Assembly (NCBI RefSeq): GCF_022701295.1
Contig: NZ_CP033204.1
Location: 2,728,001 to 2,792,000, forward strand
Source of the DNA: Sphingopyxis sp. YF1
GTDB lineage: Bacteria > Pseudomonadota > Alphaproteobacteria > Sphingomonadales > Sphingomonadaceae
Direction of reading: 5' to 3'
DNA length: 64,000 nt
The position numbers and the translations under genes were made by a program. Positions 51,312 through 60,297 of this stretch are shown piece by piece. The notes beneath the pieces were generated by a model. That model was not told the origin of the DNA, did not search any database, and saw only the letters and a program-made list of their open reading frames with translations. Within the stretch, counting starts at the first letter, position 1; each line of letters starts with the position of its first letter.

Positions 51312-51331
51312 CCCTCCCCTTCGGGGGAGGG
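51312..51331. terminator. Hairpin CCCTCCCC-TTCG-GGGGAGGG after the helicase gene
   Basis: 8-bp perfect arms with a stable TTCG tetraloop, 10 bases after the helicase stop codon. No U-run follows, and the flank (CCACC and GGGTGGGG, to about 51374) can extend it, so it may also be a dispersed palindromic element. Confidence 0.55.
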
Positions 51332-51503
51332 CAACGAGGCCGGGAAACCTATTTCCCGGTCCCGGCGGGTGGGGGGCTGACGTCTTGTGCAGGGCCGACG
51401 GCCCCGCCCTCACCCCTCCCCCGAAACCGAAGGGCTTTCGGCGCATCCCCCTTGCACCCCGCCTGCGCGCGTCCCAGATGGACCCGACAGCAGGAGAGCG
51501 GTG

Positions 51504-52490
51504 ATGCGAGCGATCGAAGCCTTTATCGAAAGCCAGGGCGGCCCCGAGGTCATCGACTGGCGCGAGGTCACGCTCGGCGAGCCCGGTCCCGGCCAGCTGC
51601 TCGTCCGCCACACCGCGGTCGGGCTCAACTATCTCGACACCTATCACCGCAACGGCACCTATCCGGTGCCGCTGCCGAGCGGGCTCGGCGTCGAGGCCGC
51701 GGGCGAGGTGCTGGCGGTCGGGGCCGATGTCCACGGCTTCAAGCCCGGCGACCGCGTCGCGACCTTCGGTCCGCAGCGCAACGCCTATGCCTCGGCGCGG
51801 ATCGTTCCCGCCGCGGGCATGTTCAAGCTGCCCGCCGGAATCGACGACGAGACCGCGGCGGCGGCGCTGCTCAAGGCGTGTACCGTCGAAGCGCTCGTCG
51901 AACGCTGCGCCAAGGTCGAGGCGGGCTGGCCCGTGCTGGTCCACGCCGCCGCGGGCGGGGTCGGGCTGATCCTCGTCCAGTGGCTGAAGGCGATCGGCGC
52001 CACGGTGATCGGCACCGTCAGCACCGAAGCCAAGGAAGCCGCCGCACGCGAAGCCGGCGCCGACCATGTCATCCGCTACAAGGAACAGGATGTCGCGGCG
52101 CACGTCCGCGAGATCACCGACGGCCAGGGCGTCCCCGTGACCTTCGACGGGATCGGCATGACGACCTGGAACGTGTCGCTGAAGGCGACCGCGCGGCGCG
52201 GGCTGATCGCGGTCTATGGCAATGCCGGCGGGCCGCTGACCGGGGTCGACATCAATATCCTCGCGCAGCATGGCGCGCTGTTCGTCACGCGCCCGTCGCT
52301 GTTCGACTATTATCTCGACCCCGGCGAGCGCGCCGCGGGTGCGGCGCGGGTGTTCGAGATGCTCGAAAGCGGTGCGGTGACGGTGCGGGTCGGCCAGCGT
52401 TACGCGCTCGAAGACGCGGCGCGTGCGCATGCCGACCTCGAGGCCGGGCGCACGACGGGGTCGAGCCTGCTGATACCCGAGCCGCGCTGA
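51504..52490 (+). CDS. NADPH:quinone oxidoreductase, zinc-free MDR family
   Basis: 328 residues; ATG 51504 after AGGAGAGCG. Start MRAIEAFIESQGGPEVIDWR and HTAVGLNYLDTYHRNGTYPV are typical of QOR (QorA) proteins; NADPH site VHAAAGGVGLILVQWLKAIG; C-terminal AHADLEAGRTTGSSLLIP. Reduces quinones by one or two electrons, or acts as an enoyl reductase. Separated from the OmpA gene by a bidirectional hairpin. Confidence 0.92.
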   Translation: MRAIEAFIESQGGPEVIDWREVTLGEPGPGQLLVRHTAVGLNYLDTYHRNGTYPVPLPSGLGVEAAGEVLAVGADVHGFKPGDRVATFGPQRNAYASARIVPAAGMFKLPAGIDDETAAAALLKACTVEALVERCAKVEAGWPVLVHAAAGGVGLILVQWLKAIGATVIGTVSTEAKEAAAREAGADHVIRYKEQDVAAHVREITDGQGVPVTFDGIGMTTWNVSLKATARRGLIAVYGNAGGPLTGVDINILAQHGALFVTRPSLFDYYLDPGERAAGAARVFEMLESGAVTVRVGQRYALEDAARAHADLEAGRTTGSSLLIPEPR

Positions 52491-52505
52491 CACGCCGGGC
52501 GATCC

Positions 52506-52526
52506 GGGGCGGGCCGGGCCCGCCCC
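52506..52526. terminator. GC-rich hairpin between convergent genes
   Basis: GGGGCGGGC-CGG-GCCCGCCCC: 9-bp perfect arms with a 3-base loop, 15 bases after the quinone reductase stop and 8 before the OmpA-like stop. No long U-run on either side (GTTCGTGTTT on plus), but position fits a shared terminator. Confidence 0.6.
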
Positions 52527-52534
52527 GTTCGTGT

Positions 52535-53410
52535 TTACAGGCCGTCGAGCCCCTTGCTCACCAGCACGTTCACCGCGACGCGGCGGTTCTGCGCCTTGCC
52601 CTCGACGGTTTCGTTGCTGGCGGCCGGATCGGCCTTGGCCATCCCCGTGGGCGTCAGCATGCGATAGGGCTTCCAGCCGCACGCCTGCTGGAGATAGTTG
52701 ACCACGCTGCCGGCGCGCTTTTCGCTGAGCACCTGGTTGAACTCGTCGGAGCCGGTCGAATCGGTGTAGCCGACGACAAGCAGCAACGCATTGTCCATGC
52801 CTTCGGCCGAGCTTGCGGTGGCGCACAGATCATTCTTCGCCTGCGCCGACAGCACCGCCTTGCCGGTGTCGAAGTTCACGTTCGTCGTGCTCTTGACATT
52901 ATACTGGTCGATGTCGCCGACGCGCCCGCGCAGCGCTTCGGTCGCCGCGGTCTGTTCGGCGAAGCGCTGGTCGGTGCCCGTGCGGATCATCGACGCGGTG
53001 CGCAGGTCCTTGCTCTTGAGGTCGACCTCGCTCGCGACGAGGCCGCCGCTCCACTGCAGCGTCTCGACCGCGACCGGCAGGCCGTTGAGCAGCGAATCGG
53101 CGGTGAGCTTGTTGCGGTTGAGGCCCAGGAAGCCGCCGCTGGACTTGATCCGCGTCTCTTCGGTGATCGCGAGGATCGTGGTGTTGCCGTCGGCGGTCGT
53201 AACCTGCATCCGGCCGTCGCTGCGCGCCGAGATGATGCCCTCGACCTCGGGTCCCTTGGTCATCTCCGACGCCGGCGGAATCGTGCCATAGACGGTCGTC
53301 ATGACCTCGCCGTCGGACGTGTCCTGCGCCTGTGCGGCGAGGCTGATTGTCACCGATCCGGCCAGCATGGCCGCCAGCAACATTCTGGAACGGGGGGAAA
53401 CGGAACTCAT
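52535..53410 (-). CDS. OmpA family peptidoglycan-binding outer-membrane/periplasmic protein
   Basis: 291 residues. Signal peptide MSSVSPRSRMLLAAMLAGSV ending AAQAQ. The N-terminal part (about 30-150) is a beta-rich domain (EGIISARSDGRMQVTTADGN). The C-terminal OmpA domain shows VNFDTGKAVLSAQAKNDL, VVGYTDSTGSDEFNQVLSEK and the NRRVAVNVLV end, with the residues that hold diaminopimelate in peptidoglycan. Anchors or stabilises the cell wall. No operon partner. Confidence 0.9.
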   Translation of the reverse strand: MSSVSPRSRMLLAAMLAGSVTISLAAQAQDTSDGEVMTTVYGTIPPASEMTKGPEVEGIISARSDGRMQVTTADGNTTILAITEETRIKSSGGFLGLNRNKLTADSLLNGLPVAVETLQWSGGLVASEVDLKSKDLRTASMIRTGTDQRFAEQTAATEALRGRVGDIDQYNVKSTTNVNFDTGKAVLSAQAKNDLCATASSAEGMDNALLLVVGYTDSTGSDEFNQVLSEKRAGSVVNYLQQACGWKPYRMLTPTGMAKADPAASNETVEGKAQNRRVAVNVLVSKGLDGL

Positions 53411-53633
53411 ACGCTACTCCTTCAACGAGCCGCCCCCGCGTCGTCGCCCCGACCTTTCCTGCACCGGCCGCTTTCCTGCAAGAGCGCCACCGCCGCCAAG
53501 CCGGTAATTGGAGCGCATTGTGCGGCGAACCGAGCCGCGCCCGTCCGCGACGCGTGCGTCGGACGCCGCTCGCGGCGGCGCAATTCCGCGCCGGCGAACA
53601 CCCGGTCGCCGCCGGCGGATATCCTGTCCGCCG

Positions 53634-54497
53634 CTATGCCTTCAGCCGCTCCGCGTGCCAGCCAATATGCTCGGCCATGAAGGTCGAGATGAAATAATAG
53701 CTGTGGTCATAGCCCGGCTGCATCCGGATTTCGGCTTTCTGCCCGGCCTTCTCGCATGCTTCGGAGAGCAGGTGCGTCTTGAGCTGTTCGGCAAGGAACC
53801 CGTCGGCCTCGCCCTGATCGACAAGCAGGTCGGCGACGCGCGCGCCGCCCGCGAGCAGCGCACAGGCGTCATAGGCGCTCCACGCCTCGCGATCGGCGCC
53901 CAGATAGTTCGACAGCGCCTTTTCGCCCCACGGGCATTGCAGCGGCGCGACGATCGGCGAAAAGGCCGACACCGACCGGAAGCGGTCGGGGGTGCGCAGC
54001 GCGACGGTCAGCGCGCCGTGCCCGCCCATCGAATGGCCGGTGATCCCCTGCCGCGTCAGGTCGGCGGCGGGAAATTCGCGCAGGATCAGCGACGGCAGTT
54101 CGTCCTCGACGTACGAGCGCATGCGGTAGTTGGCGGCCCACGGCGCCGCGGTCGCATCGACGTAGAAGCCCGCGCCCAGCCCGAAATCCCACGCGCCGTC
54201 GGGATCGTCGGGCACCGCGTCGCCGTTGGACGCCGGGCCGCGCGGGCTGGTGTCGGGGGCGACGAAGATGATGCCATGTTCGGCACAGGCGGCGCGATAC
54301 TCGCCCTTTTCCATGACGTTCGCATGGGTGCAGGTCAGCCCCGACAGATACCAGAGGATCGGCAGTTTCGCCCCCGGCGCATGGTCGGGAACGAAGACCG
54401 CGAAGGTCATGTCGGTGCCGGTGGTGGCGCTGGCGTGCCGGTAGACGCCCTGCATGCCGCCATGGCTGCGGTTGGTGGAGAGGGTTTCGAGGGTCAT
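53634..54497 (-). CDS. fghA: S-formylglutathione hydrolase
   Basis: 287 residues. Esterase D-type sequence: LPILWYLSGLTCTHANVMEK, nucleophile elbow ITGHSMGGHGALTVAL, acid and base in DQGEADGFL and GYDHSYYFISTF. Hydrolyses S-formylglutathione to formate and glutathione, the second step of glutathione-dependent formaldehyde oxidation. The first-step enzyme gene (58118-59230) lies 3.6 kb away rather than adjacent. The 223 bases upstream of the OmpA-like gene start hold nothing else I recognise. Confidence 0.95.
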   Translation of the reverse strand: MTLETLSTNRSHGGMQGVYRHASATTGTDMTFAVFVPDHAPGAKLPILWYLSGLTCTHANVMEKGEYRAACAEHGIIFVAPDTSPRGPASNGDAVPDDPDGAWDFGLGAGFYVDATAAPWAANYRMRSYVEDELPSLILREFPAADLTRQGITGHSMGGHGALTVALRTPDRFRSVSAFSPIVAPLQCPWGEKALSNYLGADREAWSAYDACALLAGGARVADLLVDQGEADGFLAEQLKTHLLSEACEKAGQKAEIRMQPGYDHSYYFISTFMAEHIGWHAERLKA

Positions 54498-54565
54498 GTT
54501 CTTCGTCCTGCTTGTCTTTTCGCAAGCCTAGTTCATGCTGGCGCAAAAGCAAAAGGGAGGGGCTG

Positions 54566-55699
54566 GTGTTCGACGATAATATCCGGGGGACGTGTCCGGA
54601 TCGCTTTGGTGCCGTCCGCCTCGCGATGGCGGCGAGCCTTGCGAGCGGTGCCGACATCGGCCTGTCCTTCTGCGCGACGATCGGGGGCGAAACGGTGGTC
54701 GACCTGTGGGGCGGCCATGCCGATGCGGCAAAGACCCGGCCCTGGCAGGCCGACACGATCGTCAACGTCTATTCGACGACCAAGACGATGACCGCGCTCA
54801 CCGCGCTGCTGCTCGCCGACCGCGGCGACCTCGATTTCGCGTCCCCGGTCGCGCGCTACTGGCCCGAATTTTCCGCCAACGGCAAGGCGGAGATCACGGT
54901 CGCGCAAGTGATGAGCCACAGCGCCGGCCTGTCGGGGTGGGAGGTCCCGGTCACGACCGAGGATTTCTACGACTGGGACAAGATGACCTCGTTGCTCGCG
55001 GCGCAGGCGCCCTGGTGGCAGCCGGGCAGCGCACCGGGCTACCATGCGATCACGCAGGGCTATCTGGTCGGCGAGGTCGTGCGGCGGATCACCGGCAAGT
55101 CGCTTGGCACCGTCTTCCGCGAGGAGATCGCCGAACCGCTGGGTGCCGATTTCCACATCGGCCTGCCCGCATCGGAGGATCACCGCGTCGCCGACCTGAT
55201 CCCGCCGCCCGAAATGACGATCGATTTCGCCAGCGACATCCATCGCAAGACGCTCGTCAATCCCGGTATCGACGTGTCGGCGACCCGCACCCGCGCATGG
55301 CGCGGCGCCGAAATCCCGGCCGCCGGCGGCACCGGCAACGCGCGCAGCGTCGCCGAAATCCATGCCCTGCTCGCCAATGGCGGCGTCGCGAAGGGCAAGC
55401 GCCTGCTCTCCGAAGCCGGGTGCCGCAAGGCGCTCGAGCTCCAGATCGCGGGCGCCGACATGATCCTCGGCGTGCCCATCCGCTACGGCATGGGTTTCGG
55501 CCTGCCCGGCGACATGCTGCCGCTGCCCAATCCGAACACGATCTTCTGGGGCGGTTATGGCGGCTCGCTGATCATCATCGACATGGATGCCCGCGCCACC
55601 TTCAGCTATGTGATGAACAAGATGGACGTGGGGCTGACCGGCGACCCGCGTTCCTTCACCCTGATCGGCGCGATGTGGATGGCGATGGCCGCCGCCTGA
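54566..55699 (+). CDS. Serine hydrolase, beta-lactamase class C/EstB-like
   Basis: 377 residues from GTG 54566 (GGGAGG upstream). Active-site S-x-x-K in VNVYSTTKTMTALTALLLAD and second motif Y in GSAPGYHAITQGYLVGEVV; the late FWGGYGGSLIIIDMDARATF is the position of the KTG-like motif. No signal peptide, so probably a cytoplasmic esterase of the EstB type rather than a secreted beta-lactamase. Confidence 0.88.
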   Translation: MFDDNIRGTCPDRFGAVRLAMAASLASGADIGLSFCATIGGETVVDLWGGHADAAKTRPWQADTIVNVYSTTKTMTALTALLLADRGDLDFASPVARYWPEFSANGKAEITVAQVMSHSAGLSGWEVPVTTEDFYDWDKMTSLLAAQAPWWQPGSAPGYHAITQGYLVGEVVRRITGKSLGTVFREEIAEPLGADFHIGLPASEDHRVADLIPPPEMTIDFASDIHRKTLVNPGIDVSATRTRAWRGAEIPAAGGTGNARSVAEIHALLANGGVAKGKRLLSEAGCRKALELQIAGADMILGVPIRYGMGFGLPGDMLPLPNPNTIFWGGYGGSLIIIDMDARATFSYVMNKMDVGLTGDPRSFTLIGAMWMAMAAA

Positions 55700-55791
55700 C
55701 CCCGGCCGTCCCCCGCCCCTTGCCCCGCGGCTCGGTTCGCCCTGCATTTGGGTGCGTTCGCCCCGCAAACGGACCGAACCGACAAGCCTCT

Positions 55792-55817
55792 GGAACTTTT
55801 CCATAATTTTGCAGGTT
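55792..55817 (+). promoter_or_regulatory. Possible EcfG (general stress) promoter
   Basis: GGAAC (55792-55796) and GTT (55815-55817) are 18 bases apart, close to the GGAAC-N16/17-CGTT pattern of alphaproteobacterial EcfG promoters but with G for the C. It would give a leader of roughly 85 bases before the small exported protein gene. Weak. Confidence 0.3.
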
Positions 55818-55908
55818 GCGCCCAAACCACAGTCCGCGGCGAACAGCGGACATGGTGTTTCCGGGTCGATGCCTCGACCCCTCACGATTTTCCAGCATAG
55901 GGGAATTT

Positions 55909-56121
55909 ATGCGCAAGACTTCGATTATGGCCGTCGCGGCGGCAAGCTTCTTCATCGCTCCGCTGGCGGCTGCCCAGCCGCAGCCCGAGGCCCCGGCGCC
56001 CACCGAGGAACCGGCTCCCACCCCGCCCTCGACCGAGCCGACCGACGAGCCGGCGCCCGCGCCCGCCCCGTCGGACGAGCCCGCACCCAAGGAAGAGCCC
56101 GCGCCCGAACCGCAGGCCTGA
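55909..56121 (+). CDS. Small exported Pro/Glu-rich protein
   Basis: 70 residues: a clear signal peptide (MRKTSIMAVAAASFFIAPLA, cleavage after AAA-QPQ), then about 45 residues of Pro, Glu, Ala, Thr and Asp repeats (EEPAPTPPSTEPTDEPAPAP). The mature peptide is acidic and disordered and has no Cys. It has its own leader and a strong terminator, so it is a stand-alone transcription unit. Function unknown; periplasmic spacer or envelope stress peptide are possibilities. Confidence 0.75.
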   Translation: MRKTSIMAVAAASFFIAPLAAAQPQPEAPAPTEEPAPTPPSTEPTDEPAPAPAPSDEPAPKEEPAPEPQA

Positions 56122-56147
56122 TCCACCGGGCCCACCGGTAAAAATCG

Positions 56148-56179
56148 CCGCCGAAGCGTCCGCGCTTCGGCGGTTTTTT
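56148..56179. terminator. Strong bidirectional intrinsic terminator
   Basis: CCGCCGAAGCG-TCCG-CGCTTCGGCGG: 11-bp perfect arms and 4-base loop, followed by TTTTTTATT on the plus strand. On the minus strand the stem is followed by GATTTTTAC, so it can serve both the small exported protein gene and the convergent YbaK-domain gene, whose stop codon lies inside the T-run. Confidence 0.9.
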
Positions 56180-56672
56180 ATTGGACGGGGATCGCCGCCG
56201 TCAGCGGCGCATGCCCCCAGTGGCGCAGCAGGTCGAGGATCGCCCCGCCCGTCAGCCCGAGCGTCGCGGTGTTGCGCAGCGGGTGGACGTTGACCCGATC
56301 GGCGGCGGCCAGCCCCGCGTCGAGCACCACGGTGATGCTGCCCGGCGCCGCGTTGATCGCGGCGAGCGGCGTCACCGACCCCGGCAGGATGCCGAGCAGC
56401 CGCGCCATGTCGTCGGCCTTGCCGAAGCTCACGCGCTTGCAGCCGATCGCGGCGGGCAGCGCTTTCAGGTCGACGCGCGCCTCGCCCGGGACGGTGACGA
56501 GCCAGAAGGCCCCCGCCGTGTCCTTGAGGAACAGATTCTTGGTATGCGCGCCGGGGATCGCGGCGTTCACCGGTTCGCTTTCGGCGACGGTGAACACCGC
56601 GACATGCTCGTGCGCGGCAAAGGGGATGGCGAGCGTTTCCAGATCGGCCAGCAATCCCGTTTCGCCGCGCAT
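56178..56672 (-). CDS. YbaK/ProX-type aminoacyl-tRNA deacylase domain protein
   Basis: 164 residues from ATG 56672 (TTG 56681 also in frame). YbaK fold: IPGAHTKNLFLKDTAGAFWL, with the lysine-bearing KNLFL segment used in prolyl-tRNA editing, and LLGILPGSVTPLAAINAAPG, the conserved G-x-x-x-P loop. Stand-alone members hydrolyse mischarged tRNA (Ala-tRNAPro in ProX). It starts 13 bases after the stop of the VOC gene, so the two may be co-transcribed. Confidence 0.9.
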   Translation of the reverse strand: MRGETGLLADLETLAIPFAAHEHVAVFTVAESEPVNAAIPGAHTKNLFLKDTAGAFWLVTVPGEARVDLKALPAAIGCKRVSFGKADDMARLLGILPGSVTPLAAINAAPGSITVVLDAGLAAADRVNVHPLRNTATLGLTGGAILDLLRHWGHAPLTAAIPVQ

Positions 56673-56685
56673 GAGGATCAACCGC

Positions 56686-57063
56686 TTACAGGCGGTGCAG
56701 CGCGCACAGCTTGTTGCCCGACGGATCGCGCAGATAGGCGAGATACATCTTCATCGCGCCGCCGTCGCGGACGCCCGGCGGGTCCTCGATCGCGGTGCCG
56801 CCGTTCGCGACGCCCGCCGCGTGCCAGGCGTCGGCCTGTTCGGGATTGTCCATCGCAAAACCGATGGTGCAGCCGTTGCCCGCGGTCGCCGGCGCGCCGT
56901 CGATCGGCGCGGTGACGAGGAACAGGCCGCCGTTGTGGACATAGATCAGGCGGCCCTTGTCGTCCTGGATCCCCGGCTTGCCGCCGATCGCCTGAAAGGT
57001 CGCGTCGTAGAATTTCTTCGATGCCTCAAGGTCGTTCGACCCGACCATATTGTGACTGTACAT
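56686..57063 (-). CDS. VOC (glyoxalase) superfamily protein
   Basis: 125 residues. MYSHNMVGSNDLEASKKFYD, the first half-domain start, then GCTIGFAMDNPEQADAWHAA and YLRDPSGNKLCALHRL, the end of the second. Possible metal ligands are His5 and the late acidic or His residues, but the pattern is not specific. Could be a lactoylglutathione lyase relative or a small-molecule binding or resistance protein. Precedes the YbaK gene. Confidence 0.88.
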   Translation of the reverse strand: MYSHNMVGSNDLEASKKFYDATFQAIGGKPGIQDDKGRLIYVHNGGLFLVTAPIDGAPATAGNGCTIGFAMDNPEQADAWHAAGVANGGTAIEDPPGVRDGGAMKMYLAYLRDPSGNKLCALHRL

Positions 57064-57113
57064 CGCCTTGGCTCCTCCTGATTTTGGTTGCGAATCGATA
57101 CCTATACCCTGCG

Positions 57114-57974
57114 TCAGCGGAACACCACCGTCTTGCGTCCGTCGATCAGGACGCGCTGTTCGGCGACCCAGCGGACCGCGCGCGCGAGCACCTGTGCCTC
57201 GATGTCGCGGCCGGTGCGGATCAGGTCCTCGACCGAATCGCGGTGATCGACGCGCTCGACCGCCTGTTCGATGATCGGTCCCTCGTCGAGGTCGCTGGTC
57301 ACGAAATGCGCGGTCGCGCCGATCAGCTTGACTCCGCGCTCGTGCGCGCGGTGATAGGGCTTGGCGCCCTTGAAGCCGGGCAGGAAGCTGTGGTGGATGT
57401 TGATGCAGCGGCCCGCGAGCGCCGCCGAAAAATCCTGCGACAGGATCTGCATATAGCGCGCGAGCACCAGATACTCCGCCCCGCCGCGCGCCATCACGTC
57501 GAGGATCGCGGCTTCCTGCGCCGCGCGGTTGGCGTCGCTGACCGGCAGGTAGTGGAACGGCACGCCGTGCCATTCGCTGAGGCGCCGCTGCGCCTCATGG
57601 TTCGACACGACGCCGACGATGTCGATCGCCAGATTGCCCGTCGACCAGCGGTGGAGCAGGTCGTTGAGGCAATGGCTGCCCTGCGACACCGCGATGACGA
57701 AGCGCGGCTTCGCGGCGCGGTCGCGGATGCGCGCGTCCATCGCGAAGCGGGTGACGATCGGCGCGAAGGCTTCCTCGACGCCGGCGAGCCCTGCGGGAAA
57801 GCGCGGACCGGCACCGCGGAATTCGACGCGCATGAAAAAGCGCCCCGAATCGAGGTCGGCATATTGCTGGCTGTCGAGGATGAAGCCGTCGCGCTCGGCG
57901 AGCAGCCCCGTCACCGCGGCGACGATCCCCACCGCGTCGGCGCAGCTGAAGGTCAGGACATAGGGTCCGGTCAA
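57114..57974 (-). CDS. purU: Formyltetrahydrofolate deformylase
   Basis: 286 residues. N-terminal ACT domain (YVLTFSCADAVGIVAAVTGL), then the formyltransferase-like domain with RCINIHHSFLPGFKGAKPYH and VTSDLDEGPIIEQAVERVDH, including the catalytic Asn-Ile-His and the downstream Asp. The start is a TTG at 57974, chosen because GGAGGGAG lies 8 bases upstream and the length then equals known PurU; no ATG or GTG fits. Releases formate from 10-formyl-THF. Downstream of adhC on the same strand, with a family A repeat between. Confidence 0.93.
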   Translation of the reverse strand: MTGPYVLTFSCADAVGIVAAVTGLLAERDGFILDSQQYADLDSGRFFMRVEFRGAGPRFPAGLAGVEEAFAPIVTRFAMDARIRDRAAKPRFVIAVSQGSHCLNDLLHRWSTGNLAIDIVGVVSNHEAQRRLSEWHGVPFHYLPVSDANRAAQEAAILDVMARGGAEYLVLARYMQILSQDFSAALAGRCINIHHSFLPGFKGAKPYHRAHERGVKLIGATAHFVTSDLDEGPIIEQAVERVDHRDSVEDLIRTGRDIEAQVLARAVRWVAEQRVLIDGRKTVVFR

Positions 57975-58014
57975 ATCAAATGCTCCCTCCGAATGGAAGC
58001 ACCCACCCCAAAGC

Positions 58015-58103
58015 CCGTTCGTGCTGAGCTTGTCGAAGCACTGTTCTTCCTTCGCGCGCCGCATGAAGGAAGAACAGCCCTTCGACAAGCTCAGGGCGAA
58101 CGG
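58015..58103. repeat. Long inverted repeat, family A copy 2
   Basis: Two arms of about 39 bases (58015-58053 and 58065-58103) around an 11-base loop. The outer 27 bases match copy 1 at 43981-44067 in both arms and carry the same characteristic mismatches (TG against CC, CA against GG). It lies in the adhC to purU gap. Confidence 0.88.
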
Positions 58104-58117
58104 ACAAGGAAATTAAA

Positions 58118-59230
58118 TCAATAAACCACCACCGAACGAATGCTCTCGCCCGCGTGCATCAGGTCGAATCCCTTGTTGATCTCCTCCAGCCCCATGACAT
58201 GGGTGATCATCGGGTCGATCTCGATCTTGCCCTGCATGTACATGTCGACGATCTTCGGCACGTCGGTGCGGCCCTTGGCGCCGCCGAACGCGGTGCCGCG
58301 CCAGTTGCGCCCGGTCACGAGCTGGAACGGCCGCGTCGCGATTTCCTTGCCCGCTTCGGCGACGCCGATGATGATCGAGGTGCCCCAGCCGCGGTGGCAG
58401 GCCTCCAGCGCGATCCGCATCACCTCGGTATTGCCCGTCGCGTCGAAGGTATAGTCGGCGCCGCCGTCGGTCATCGCGACGATCGCCGCGACGACATCCT
58501 CGCGGCTCATGCCCTTCGAATTGAGGAATTCGGTCATGCCGAACTTGCGGCCCCATTCCTCTCGGGTTGGGTTGATGTCGACGCCGATGATCTGGTTCGC
58601 GCCAGCGAGCCGCGCGCCCTGGATCACGTTGAGCCCGATCCCGCCGAGTCCGAAGACGACGACATTGTCGCCGACCTGCACCTTCGCCGTGTTGATGACG
58701 GCACCGACCCCGGTCGTGACGCCGCAGCCGATGTAGCAGCTCGACTGGAACGGCGCGTCCTGACGGATTTTCGCGACCGCGATTTCGGGCAGCACGGTGA
58801 AGTTCGAGAAGGTCGAGCAGCCCATATAATGGAAGATCGGCTGGCCCTTGTACGAAAAGCGCGTCGTGCCGTCGGGCATCAGCCCCTTGCCCTGGGTGGC
58901 GCGGATCGCGGTGCAGAGGTTGGTCTTGCCCGAAAGGCAGCTTTTGCACTGGCGGCATTCGGGGGTGTAGAGCGGGATGACATGATCGCCGGGGACGACG
59001 CTGCTCACCCCCGCGCCGACCTCGCGCACGACGCCCGCGCCCTCATGCCCCAGCACGCTCGGGAAGATGCCCTCGCTGTCGAAGCCGTCGAGCGTGTACG
59101 CATCGGTGTGGCAGATGCCCGTCGCCATGATCTCGACCAGCACCTCGCCCGCCTTCGGGCCTTCGAGGTCGAGTTCGACGATTTCGAGCGGCTTCTTCGC
59201 TTCGAACGCAACGGCGGCGCGGGTCTTCAT
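58118..59230 (-). CDS. adhC: S-(hydroxymethyl)glutathione dehydrogenase / class III alcohol dehydrogenase
   Basis: 370 residues. Catalytic zinc ligands in [21 protein letters not shown] and [11 protein letters not shown]; structural zinc cysteines in [20 protein letters not shown] site [20 protein letters not shown]; and the class III marker region [18 protein letters not shown]. Oxidises the formaldehyde-glutathione adduct to S-formylglutathione, feeding fghA. Divergent from a LysR gene with a shared control region, so the LysR protein may regulate it. Confidence 0.95.
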   Translation of the reverse strand: MKTRAAVAFEAKKPLEIVELDLEGPKAGEVLVEIMATGICHTDAYTLDGFDSEGIFPSVLGHEGAGVVREVGAGVSSVVPGDHVIPLYTPECRQCKSCLSGKTNLCTAIRATQGKGLMPDGTTRFSYKGQPIFHYMGCSTFSNFTVLPEIAVAKIRQDAPFQSSCYIGCGVTTGVGAVINTAKVQVGDNVVVFGLGGIGLNVIQGARLAGANQIIGVDINPTREEWGRKFGMTEFLNSKGMSREDVVAAIVAMTDGGADYTFDATGNTEVMRIALEACHRGWGTSIIIGVAEAGKEIATRPFQLVTGRNWRGTAFGGAKGRTDVPKIVDMYMQGKIEIDPMITHVMGLEEINKGFDLMHAGESIRSVVVY

Positions 59231-59309
59231 GGGGATGCTCCTCACGGACAATGGATTGCGCCCGCTGTACACCGATCGAAATGCGGATAAAGGGGCCAAT
59301 CGGCAATAT

Positions 59310-59331
59310 ATTATCCCAAAGGTGAGATAAT
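59310..59331. promoter_or_regulatory. Inverted repeat ATTATC-N10-GATAAT at the LysR/adhC divergent promoter
   Basis: 6-bp perfect arms (59310-59315 and 59326-59331), overlapping the LysR start codon and 80 bases from the adhC start. Spacing resembles a LysR-type T-N11-A box. Likely autoregulatory site. Confidence 0.5.
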
Positions 59332-60220
59332 GGGCGCATGGGAGGGCATCGACGAGATCGTCGCGATCGCCGACGCGGGCAGCTTCGTCGCCGCGGCGGC
59401 GCGGCTCGGCACCTCGACCTCGCACATCAGCCGCGCGGTGATCCGCCTCGAAAACCGCATCGGCGCGCAGATTTTCGTGCGCACGACGCGCCGCGTCGTC
59501 CCCACCCCGGCGGGCCGCACCCTGATCGAGCAGTTCCGCAGCCTGATCGCGGCGCGCAACGACGCGCTCTCGGCGGTCAGCGACGACGGCGCGCCGCGCG
59601 GCGAGGTGCGGATGACCTGCTCGATCGCGATGGGCGAGCGTTTCGTCGCGCAGATCGCGCGCGATTACGCCTTCGCCTTTCCCGACGTGACCGTGACGCT
59701 CGAACTCACCAACCGCGTCGTCGACCTGCTCGCCGAGGGATTCGACCTCGCGATCCGCACCGGCACGCTGCCGGACTCGGGGCTGGTCGCAACGCGCATC
59801 GCCTCACGCAGCCTCTACCTCTGCGCCGCCCCCGCCTATCTCGCGCGCGCCGGAACGCCCGCGTCGATCGACGACCTCGCGCGCCACGAATGCCTGCTCG
59901 GCACCGCCCCCGCCTGGCATTTTCGCGCGCAGGGCAAGGAGATCACCCACCGCCCCGCAGGCCGCTGGCGCTGCAACAGCGGCACCGCGGTCACCGAAGC
60001 CGCGCTCGCGGGTCATGGCGTCTGCCAGCTTCCCGATTTCTATGTGATGCCGCACCTGCAAAGCGGCGCGCTCGTCTCGCTCCTCGACCCGCTCCGTCCG
60101 CAGGAGGAACCGATCTGGGCAGTCTATCCGCAGCGCCGCCACCTGCTGCCGAAGGTGCGGCTGCTGATCGACAAATTGCGCGAGGAATTGCCGGGGGCGT
60201 TGTCGCGGAGTGGGGCCTAG
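59330..60220 (+). CDS. LysR family transcriptional regulator
   Basis: 296 residues. Helix-turn-helix [40 protein letters not shown], then [20 protein letters not shown]. Effector domain from about 90, with [20 protein letters not shown] typical of the CrgA-like group. Divergent from adhC; may sense an aldehyde, thiol adduct or quinone. AGGTG lies 5 bases before the start. Confidence 0.92.
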   Translation: MGAWEGIDEIVAIADAGSFVAAAARLGTSTSHISRAVIRLENRIGAQIFVRTTRRVVPTPAGRTLIEQFRSLIAARNDALSAVSDDGAPRGEVRMTCSIAMGERFVAQIARDYAFAFPDVTVTLELTNRVVDLLAEGFDLAIRTGTLPDSGLVATRIASRSLYLCAAPAYLARAGTPASIDDLARHECLLGTAPAWHFRAQGKEITHRPAGRWRCNSGTAVTEAALAGHGVCQLPDFYVMPHLQSGALVSLLDPLRPQEEPIWAVYPQRRHLLPKVRLLIDKLREELPGALSRSGA

Positions 60221-60280
60221 TGCTCCAAATTTTGGCTTGAACAAGATCATTAACCGCTCTCAAGTTGCGGACTGATTTTC

Positions 60281-60293
60281 GGGGGGGGGGGGG
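60281..60293 (+). repeat. Run of 13 G directly before the immunity-like gene
   Basis: An uninterrupted 13-base homopolymer ending 4 bases before the ATG at 60298, exactly where the ribosome site should be. Such tracts vary in length by slippage and can switch translation or promoter spacing. The count comes from the assembled sequence and could be off by one or two. Confidence 0.7.
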
Positions 60294-60297
60294 ACGT

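Noticed and set aside
53411-53633. Possible small gene between the OmpA-like and fghA genes
   Set aside because: Open frames here are Arg/Pro-rich, lack ribosome sites and share no features with known small proteins; treated as intergenic.
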